Positions 1-3,838 of a stretch of DNA of 5,179 bases are shown one piece after another. Numbering within the stretch: the first letter of the stretch is position 1; every line of letters begins with the position of its first letter. A model generated the notes under the pieces. The model made no database searches. It saw only the letters and a program-made list of their open reading frames with translations, and was not told the origin of the DNA. Source of the DNA: Pseudomonadota bacterium. Its GTDB lineage: Bacteria > Desulfobacterota > GWC2-55-46 > JADFVP01. The stretch is from NCBI GenBank assembly GCA_015222595.1, contig JADFVP010000055.1, forward strand, positions 1 to 5,179, in the 5' to 3' direction. A program made the translations under genes and the position numbers.

Positions 1-89
1 CCGCCGACCGTTACCCCAGGTTTGGACCATTCTAGAAAAAAAAAGAACTCGCCCTTTATCTCGCTGTACGCAATCCAGATGCGGAGCCT

Positions 90-1187
90 ATGGCTGTTAC
101 TGTCGAAGAAAAACTGATAACCGTTCTTGATCGCATGCGCAATGCGGCTCGTAAAGCGGGCCGGGAGCCTAGCGAGATTTCTCTGATCGCGGTAACCAAG
201 GGAGTAGACCTCAAAAAGATTAAAGAGGCCTACTCTTCGGGTATTCGTATCTTCGGCGAGAACTACGTGCAGGAGACGCAAGAGAAGATAAAGAAGCTCA
301 AAAGAAAGGGAACGCAGTGGCACTTTATCGGCCATCTGCAAAAAAACAAGGCGAAGCTTGCCGTAGAGCTTTACGATGTTGTGCATACGGTAGACAATAA
401 TTCGCTCGCCGTTGAACTCAACAAGCGTGCCCGTTCAATAGGCCGACCCACCATAGACGTACTCATTCAGGTAAATATAGCCGGAGAGAAGACCAAATCC
501 GGGATCGACCCAGGTGGTGCGGTCCTTCTTGCCCGCGCTATCAGTAAGCTGGCGCACCTGAGGCTTCGGGGCCTTATGGCCATTCCTCCCCAGTTCGAGG
601 ACCCTCAGATGTCGAGGCCTTACTTTATAACGCTTAGAAGGCTTGCCGAGAGGATAAACAAGGAGCGTCTGCCGAATGTGGCCTTAAAAGACCTCTCTAT
701 CGGCATGAGCAACGACTTTGAGGTGGCTATAGAGGAGGGTGCAACGCTAGTAAGGGTAGGCACTGCGATCTTCGGCCCGAGAGCTGGCGCTGTTGCTGTA
801 CCTGCTCCGGCCCCGGAAAAGAAGGCTACAAAGAAGGCAGCGCCTGCAAAGAAGAAGGCGGTCGTTAAAAAAGCCGCTGCAAAGAAAGCGGCTCCGGCCA
901 AAAAGAAGGCAGCTGTCAAGAAGGTTACAAAGAAAGTGACTTCGAAGAAGGCGGCTCCGGTCAAGAAGAAGGCCGCTGTCAAGAAGGTTACAAAGAAAGC
1001 GACTTCGAAGAAGGTAGCTCCGGCCAAGAAGAAAGCAGCTGTCAAGAAAGCTGCACCTAAGAAGGCGGCCCCCAAAAAGGCTACAAAGAAGGTTGTAAAA
1101 AAAGCGGCCCCGAAAAAGGCGGCTCCTGCAAAGAAGAAAGCCGTTCCGGCCAAGAAGAAGGCTACAAAGAAGGCGGCAAAAAAATAG
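90..1187 (+). CDS. yggS: YggS/PLPBP-family pyridoxal phosphate homeostasis protein with a Lys/Ala-rich histone H1-like C-terminal tail
   Basis: The protein has 365 residues; ordinary YggS/PROSC/YlmE proteins have about 220-245. Residues 1-231 look like a complete family core. The PLP-binding lysine is K37 in LIAVTK, followed by FGENYVQE (55-62), WHFIGHLQKNK (77-87) and the C-terminal phosphate-binding stretch SIGMSNDFEVAIEEGAT through VRVGTAIFGPR (203-231). The family forms a single fold-type III barrel that binds PLP without known catalysis and buffers the cofactor and amino/keto-acid pools in the cytoplasm. Residues 232-365 form a low-complexity tail of KKAAPAKKKA-type units: about 54 of 134 residues are Lys, and none is acidic after E243. 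The tail continues in frame through an Ala/Pro linker and has no internal ATG, so it is not a separate gene. The ATG fits the family N terminus, but its GGAG (83-86) lies only 3 bases upstream, so the ribosome binding site is poorly spaced. The core call is firm. A nucleic-acid-binding role for the tail is inference. Confidence 0.95.
   Translation: MAVTVEEKLITVLDRMRNAARKAGREPSEISLIAVTKGVDLKKIKEAYSSGIRIFGENYVQETQEKIKKLKRKGTQWHFIGHLQKNKAKLAVELYDVVHTVDNNSLAVELNKRARSIGRPTIDVLIQVNIAGEKTKSGIDPGGAVLLARAISKLAHLRLRGLMAIPPQFEDPQMSRPYFITLRRLAERINKERLPNVALKDLSIGMSNDFEVAIEEGATLVRVGTAIFGPRAGAVAVPAPAPEKKATKKAAPAKKKAVVKKAAAKKAAPAKKKAAVKKVTKKVTSKKAAPVKKKAAVKKVTKKATSKKVAPAKKKAAVKKAAPKKAAPKKATKKVVKKAAPKKAAPAKKKAVPAKKKATKKAAKK
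783..1184 (+). repeat. Region encoding the Lys/Ala/Pro low-complexity tail of YggS
   Basis: This purine-rich stretch consists mostly of AAG, AAA, GCN and CCN codons and encodes variants of KKAAPAKKKA, KKVTKK and KKATSKK. The composition resembles the C-terminal tails of eukaryotic histone H1, AlgP-like proteins and other bacterial DNA-compacting proteins, which bind nucleic acid by charge. Inside it are two tandem 63-bp copies (901-963 and 964-1026) that differ at about six positions, and a partial third copy to about 1050. They encode a 21-residue period. The opposite strand is open over most of this stretch only because of its composition. Confidence 0.85.
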
Positions 1188-1196
1188 TATATGATT

Positions 1197-1220
1197 ACGG
1201 CTTGGCAGTCTGCCGTTTTT
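1197..1220 (+). terminator. Possible intrinsic terminator after yggS
   Basis: It begins 10 bases after the yggS stop. ACGGC (1197-1201) can pair with GCCGT (1212-1216), and five T follow (1216-1220). A competing inner hairpin, GGCA/TGCC (1204-1207 with 1211-1214), is also possible. The stem is short, so termination may be partial. Confidence 0.45.
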
Positions 1221-1227
1221 CAGAACA

Positions 1228-1275
1228 AAGAGTGCGGCGCAGGATTTCTATCTGTCTCCGCGCTTTTCTTTTTTT
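1228..1275 (+). terminator. Second hairpin with T-run after yggS
   Basis: AAGAGTGCGG (1228-1237) pairs with CCGCGCTTTT (1258-1267) through ten pairs, two of them G-T. The loop is about 20 bases and may hold a small inner CAG/CTG stem. The T-rich tract TCTTTTTTT (1267-1275) follows directly. With the preceding hairpin it suggests that yggS transcription largely ends before proC, so proC probably has its own promoter between here and 1310. I cannot identify a clear -35/-10 pair there. Confidence 0.5.
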
Positions 1276-1322
1276 ATGCTCAAGTATCACGTCTTTTGGG
1301 CCGTAAATAGAAGGGTAACTAA

Positions 1323-2195
1323 ATGACATCTTCGAATGGTCTGGGAGACCTAAGGGTCGGCTTCATAGGCTCGGGAAACCTGGCCGAGGCCTTGATAAAG
1401 GGTATCATCGGTTCGGGTACCGTATCCGCCGCGCGGCTTATTGCAAGCGACAGGGTTGCCGAGCGGCTGGTCTATATTGCAGAAAAGTACGAGGTACGGG
1501 TACTCAACAAAAACTTCGAACTCGCCAGAGAGTCCGATATTATAATTCTTAGCGTAAAGCCGACAGATATTGGGGCGGCTATAAAAGAGATAGCCCCGGA
1601 GTTTATACCGGAACACGGTGCGGGGCATAGCACCGACAAGCTGATAATCTCCGTTGCGGCGGGCGTTACGACCGAGACGATCATCGGATTTCTTAAAGGT
1701 GCGGGTCTCGAAACCCCGGTTCCGGTTATTCGAGTAATGCCGAACACCCCGGCCATGGTTGCCGAAGGGGCAACGGCCATAGCCCCGGGGCCCGGCGTAA
1801 AGGAGCACCATATAGAGGCTGCGCGAACTCTCTTCGGCTCGGTCGGGGTAACGGTGACGATTGAGGACGAAGGACTGATGAATACCGTAACGGGCTTAAG
1901 CGGATCGGGCCCGGCCTACGTCTTTCGCATACTCGAGGCAATGGTCGAGGCGGGAGTTGAGGGCGGGCTGACGAAAGAGTGCTCAAAGACCCTGGCGATA
2001 CAGACCGTGCTTGGCGCTTCAAGGCTTGCACTTGAGAGTGAAAAAGGGTTAAATGAACTAAGAGAGATGGTCTCCTCTCCGGGAGGCACCACAATAGAGG
2101 GCTTGAAAAAGCTCGATGAAGCCGATATTGTTGGTACAATAAAGTCCGCCGTAAAGGCTGCAAGCGCGCGGTCCGCCGAACTCTCCGGCAAGTAG
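1323..2195 (+). CDS. proC: Pyrroline-5-carboxylate reductase
   Basis: ProC performs the last step of proline synthesis in the cytoplasm, reducing 1-pyrroline-5-carboxylate to L-proline with NAD(P)H. The 290 residues are near the usual 265-280. The N-terminal Rossmann motif is VGFIGSGNLAEALIKG (12-27), with Leu20 where many homologues have Met in GNMA. Next come ILSVKP (75-80), VMPNTPAMVAEGAT (138-151), and the C-terminal dimerisation and substrate region with GLSGSGPAYVF (191-201) and SSPGGTTIEGL (251-261), all intact. AAGGG (1311-1315) lies 7 bases before the ATG and supports this start. The first eleven residues precede the Rossmann strand and are a slight extension. A segment rich in Gly, His and Pro around residues 92-106 is somewhat longer than in compact homologues. 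yggS-proC-yggT adjacency is common in proteobacteria. Confidence 0.97.
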   Translation: MTSSNGLGDLRVGFIGSGNLAEALIKGIIGSGTVSAARLIASDRVAERLVYIAEKYEVRVLNKNFELARESDIIILSVKPTDIGAAIKEIAPEFIPEHGAGHSTDKLIISVAAGVTTETIIGFLKGAGLETPVPVIRVMPNTPAMVAEGATAIAPGPGVKEHHIEAARTLFGSVGVTVTIEDEGLMNTVTGLSGSGPAYVFRILEAMVEAGVEGGLTKECSKTLAIQTVLGASRLALESEKGLNELREMVSSPGGTTIEGLKKLDEADIVGTIKSAVKAASARSAELSGK

Positions 2196-2237
2196 AATGT
2201 TTTTTGGTTTAAAGGTTTATATAAAAAATCCGCTGTA

Positions 2238-2269
2238 GGGGAGTGCCGCTAAAGGCAGAAAAACTCTCC
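2238..2269 (+). other. Hairpin in the proC-yggT gap, probably yggT leader
   Basis: GGGGAGT (2238-2244) pairs with ACTCTCC (2263-2269), one pair being G-T. An inner stem GCC/GGC (2245-2247 with 2254-2256) closes the loop GCTAAA. No T-run follows, so it is not an intrinsic terminator. It sits about 37 bases before the yggT start, downstream of an AT-rich patch with TATATAA (2218-2224) that could be a -10 element but has no convincing -35. It may be a 5' leader structure or an RNA-processing site. Confidence 0.35.
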
Positions 2270-2305
2270 GGCGTATAGTTCGGTCAACAGAAAAGAGGAG
2301 TCCGG

Positions 2306-2617
2306 ATGTTTGTCTTTGGAAATTTTCTAAACGCCTTTGCTCAGATACTGAGCATGGTCCTTACGCTTTACATGTGGCTTATAATAATTCGCGCGTTGCT
2401 TTCGTGGGTCAATCCCGACCCGTACAACCCGATAGTCCGTTTTCTCTATCAGGCAACAGAGCCCGTGCTCTTTAGGGCCAGAAAGATACTGCCGGCGCTT
2501 GGCGGCATGGATGTCTCGCCCATAGCCGTAATCTTTTTGATCTACTTTTTAAAGTTCTTCGTCGTTACCACTCTTTTGCAGGTTGCTGCAAAATTAACGG
2601 TTGGAGGAGGCGTATGA
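2306..2617 (+). CDS. yggT: YggT family small integral membrane protein
   Basis: The protein has 103 residues and carries one YggT domain; E. coli YggT carries two, and the Gram-positive YlmG one. Two hydrophobic helices are visible at about residues 8-31 and 70-95. Between them is the family hallmark, with ALLSWVNPDPYNPIVRFLY (30-48) followed by TEPVL (51-55) and a basic stretch FRARK (56-60). The family is in the inner membrane. Its molecular role is poorly defined; links to osmotic or K+ phenotypes and to division or plastid nucleoid organisation have been reported for relatives. GAGGAG (2295-2300) lies 5 bases before the ATG. The stop overlaps the divIVA start as ATGA, so the two are almost certainly co-transcribed and translationally coupled. 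Confidence 0.93.
   Translation: MFVFGNFLNAFAQILSMVLTLYMWLIIIRALLSWVNPDPYNPIVRFLYQATEPVLFRARKILPALGGMDVSPIAVIFLIYFLKFFVVTTLLQVAAKLTVGGGV
2603..2610 (+). promoter_or_regulatory. Strong Shine-Dalgarno of divIVA inside yggT
   Basis: GGAGGAGG ends 3 bases before the divIVA ATG, and its first GGAGG half is 6 bases away. It lies within the last codons of yggT and encodes the Gly-rich end of that protein. It fixes the divIVA start at 2614. Confidence 0.8.
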
Positions 2618-3114
2618 AGATAACCGCTCTTGAGGTAAAGAGTCACCCGTTGAAGAAACGGTTTTTCGGTTACGATGTCAGGGAGGTCGAGGCCTTTAAG
2701 GAGTTGCTCTCTGAGAACTTCGAAGAGGCCACCAGAGAGATAACCTTTCTGACAGAGAAGAAGAGAGAGCTCGAGGAGACGCTCGCGGTCCATATCGGCA
2801 ACGAGCATACGCTCAAAGAGGCGATAACCTCTACGCAGAAGATCTCGACCGATATTAAGGGCGGGGCGCGCAAAGAGGCAGAGCTGATACTGGCCGAAGC
2901 GCGACATAAGGCCGACGAGATAGTAGCCCGCGCACAGGCGCATGCCAACAGTCTGCAAGAAGAGATACTGCGGCTCAAGGGGCAGCGTATAGAGCTGGAG
3001 ACCTCTATTAAGGCTGTTCTCGATTTTCACTCGACTAAACTACTCTCTGAAGAGCAGGAGTCGGCAAAGGCGGACGAAGAGACAGAGAAGCTCAAGTACC
3101 TCGTCCCCTCCTGA
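2614..3114 (+). CDS. divIVA: DivIVA-domain coiled-coil protein
   Basis: The protein has 166 residues, like Bacillus DivIVA. Residues 1-35 match the DivIVA N-terminal membrane-binding domain: ITALEVKSHPLKKRFFGYD (3-21), then VREVEAFKELL (22-32). The rest, about 34-145, is a highly charged heptad-like coiled coil rich in Glu, Lys and Ala. A short acidic tail follows. DivIVA proteins bind negatively curved membrane and scaffold pole or septum partners. In organisms without a Gram-positive wall the partners are mostly unknown. Aligned without gaps to B. subtilis DivIVA, F17, G19, Y20 and D21 are kept, but the position of R18 is Phe. Translation is probably coupled to yggT through the four-base overlap. 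A hairpin terminator begins at the stop codon, so the yggT-divIVA transcript likely ends here. Confidence 0.92.
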   Translation: MKITALEVKSHPLKKRFFGYDVREVEAFKELLSENFEEATREITFLTEKKRELEETLAVHIGNEHTLKEAITSTQKISTDIKGGARKEAELILAEARHKADEIVARAQAHANSLQEEILRLKGQRIELETSIKAVLDFHSTKLLSEEQESAKADEETEKLKYLVPS

Positions 3115-3132
3115 GAAGCGTGCGCTTCTTTT
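3113..3132 (+). terminator. Intrinsic terminator overlapping the divIVA stop
   Basis: AGAAGC (3114-3119) pairs with GCTTCT (3124-3129) around a GTGC loop, and the T-rich TTTTATT runs through 3129-3135. The stem starts in the stop codon itself. Confidence 0.65.
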
Positions 3133-3271
3133 ATTGGGGGGCTACCGTGCCGATGGCTGCTATGGAGAAGTTTGAATGCTTGAGAGAGGGGTGGCCTTTC
3201 TAATTGAGGAGGCTATCGCCTCTTTTGTTGGCGGCGGACTTCGAGAGCAATTGATGGTATTTTAAAACAGG
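3133..3271 (+). other. Intergenic interval with a candidate 18-codon ORF and tandem hairpins
   Basis: No confident gene lies here. A tiny frame opens with GTG at 3147 (or ATG at 3153), preceded by a G-run (3136-3141), and ends with TAA at 3201-3203. It would encode 18 residues without recognisable motif. An extended -10-like TGGTATTTT lies at 3255-3263, but no -35 is visible. The interval could be a leader, a small RNA, or plain spacer. Confidence 0.3.
3209..3226 (+). terminator. Second terminator-like hairpin between divIVA and yggU
   Basis: GAGGC (3209-3213) pairs with GCCTC (3218-3222) around TATC, followed by TTTT. Two further G-T pairs may extend it. It lies 6 bases after the stop of the candidate 18-codon ORF. 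Confidence 0.5.
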
Positions 3272-3301
3272 GAGGAGCGGTCTGCACCGCTCCTCTTTTT
3301 T
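3272..3301 (+). terminator. Strong intrinsic terminator immediately before the yggU RBS
   Basis: GAGGAGCGG (3272-3280) pairs perfectly with CCGCTCCTC (3287-3295) around TCTGCA, and six T follow (3296-3301). It is the best plus-strand terminator in the window. Its T-run ends 3 bases before the G-rich ribosome binding site of yggU, which leaves no room for a promoter in between. Confidence 0.8.
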
Positions 3302-3304
3302 ATT

Positions 3305-3312
3305 GGGGAGAG
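3305..3312 (+). promoter_or_regulatory. Ribosome binding site of yggU
   Basis: GGGGAGAG ends 8 bases before the GTG at 3321. This supports the upstream start, even though the conserved domain begins about 28 codons later. The site adjoins the T-run of the preceding terminator. Confidence 0.55.
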
Positions 3313-3320
3313 TCTTTTAA

Positions 3321-3662
3321 GTGACCACGTCTCGGAACAGGCCGGAGAACGGAAGCCGCTTTTGCACTCCGGTCGAAAAGAGCGCAAAGGGTGAGAGCAG
3401 AGCGGTGAGCCTGAACGTAAGGCTTGTTCCGCGCTCGTCGAAGAACGAGGTGGTCGGCCCTTATAACGGAACGATAAAGATAAAGGTACAGTCTCCGCCG
3501 GTGGAGGGCGCGGCAAACGCAGCCCTCACTACATTCCTTGCGAAACTTCTCAAATGTCCCAAACCTTCTGTAACGATACTCTCTGGCCACAAGTCTAAAG
3601 AGAAGAGGTTGAAGATAGTGGGTATCAGCGTGGAAGAGGTAGAGGCGGCGCTCCTTAAGTAG
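3321..3662 (+). CDS. yggU: YggU/DUF167 family protein
   Basis: The protein has 113 residues from the GTG; the family usually has about 75-100. Residues 30-99 match DUF167: LNVRLVPRSSKNEVVG (31-46), then IKVQSPPVEGAANAALTTFL (54-73), and the closing SGHKSKEKRLKI (88-99). These are small conserved proteins of unknown biochemical role, often next to yggS-yggT. Residues 1-28 are hydrophilic and not part of the known domain. A GTG at 3405, just before the domain, is an alternative start but has a weaker ribosome site, so I keep 3321. A strong hairpin terminator ends 20 bases before this start, so expression needs read-through, anti-termination or an overlooked promoter. The stop is followed by an AT tract and a bidirectional terminator shared with convergent rpoD. 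Confidence 0.88.
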   Translation: MTTSRNRPENGSRFCTPVEKSAKGESRAVSLNVRLVPRSSKNEVVGPYNGTIKIKVQSPPVEGAANAALTTFLAKLLKCPKPSVTILSGHKSKEKRLKIVGISVEEVEAALLK

Positions 3663-3691
3663 TTTTTTTAGAGAAAAAATTTTTTAAGTTG

Positions 3692-3726
3692 AAAAAAGGG
3701 CCGAAGCTGGAAGCTCCGGCCCTTTT
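3692..3726. terminator. Bidirectional terminator between yggU and rpoD
   Basis: GGGCCG (3698-3703) pairs with CGGCCC (3717-3722). After one A-C mismatch, AGCT (3705-3708) pairs with AGCT (3712-3715) around GGA. A6 precedes (3692-3697) and T4 follows (3723-3726), so each strand ends with a U-tract. It serves the convergent genes yggU (+) and rpoD (-); the minus-strand U-run is longer. An A6T6 palindrome (3674-3685) lies just before it. Confidence 0.85.
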
Positions 3727-3789
3727 GGTCTTTTATACTGTTGTTGCTTGAGAGCTGTACTCGGTTACGGCCATCTATTCCGAATCTGA

Positions 3790-3814
3790 AAACAGCAGCT
3801 TGTAGGCTCTGTTT
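3790..3814 (-). other. Hairpin in the rpoD 3' untranslated region
   Basis: AAACAG (3790-3795) pairs with CTGTTT (3809-3814). After one bulged base, AGC (3797-3799) pairs with GCT (3806-3808) around TTGTAG. Read on the minus strand it ends in GCTGTTTT, so it could be a weak first terminator or a 3'-end stabiliser for rpoD, about 25 bases past its stop. Confidence 0.35.
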
Positions 3815-3822
3815 CTAAATTC

Positions 3823-3837
3823 AGCCCCGGGGCCCGG
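3823..3837. repeat. GC-rich 15-mer also present inside proC
   Basis: AGCCCCGGGGCCCGG here, just past the rpoD stop, is identical to 1781-1795 within proC. It contains the perfect palindrome GCCCCGGGGC. It may be chance between GC-rich sequences. Confidence 0.4.
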
Positions 3838-3838
3838 A

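Noticed and set aside
1..30. Minus-strand ATG at 30 starting MVQTWGNG, faintly like an AbrB/MazE antitoxin N terminus
   Set aside because: There is no Shine-Dalgarno (a T-run precedes it), only ten codons are visible, and the following GRR does not fit that family.
3..35. Frame ending in TAG at 33-35 that could be the C terminus of an upstream gene (ADRYPRFGPF)
   Set aside because: Only ten codons are visible, with no recognisable motif, and the other frames are open here too. It cannot be called.
620..1153. Long minus-strand frame rich in Phe and Ala opposite the yggS tail
   Set aside because: It is the complement of Lys/Ala codons (CTT/TTT/GGC) and ends inside the conserved YggS core. It has no family resemblance and is a composition artefact.
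783..1184. Tail as an independent histone-like gene
   Set aside because: It has no ATG, its only in-frame GTG (936) lacks a ribosome site, and it is joined to YggS by an uninterrupted frame and linker.
1178..1187. A7 run directly before the yggS stop as a slippage site extending the protein
   Set aside because: The -1 frame would run through both terminator hairpins and encodes nothing recognisable. A-runs are expected from Lys codons.
1350..2191. Several minus-strand frames opposite proC
   Set aside because: They lie wholly within a well-conserved gene, show no domain features, and reflect codon bias of the sense strand.
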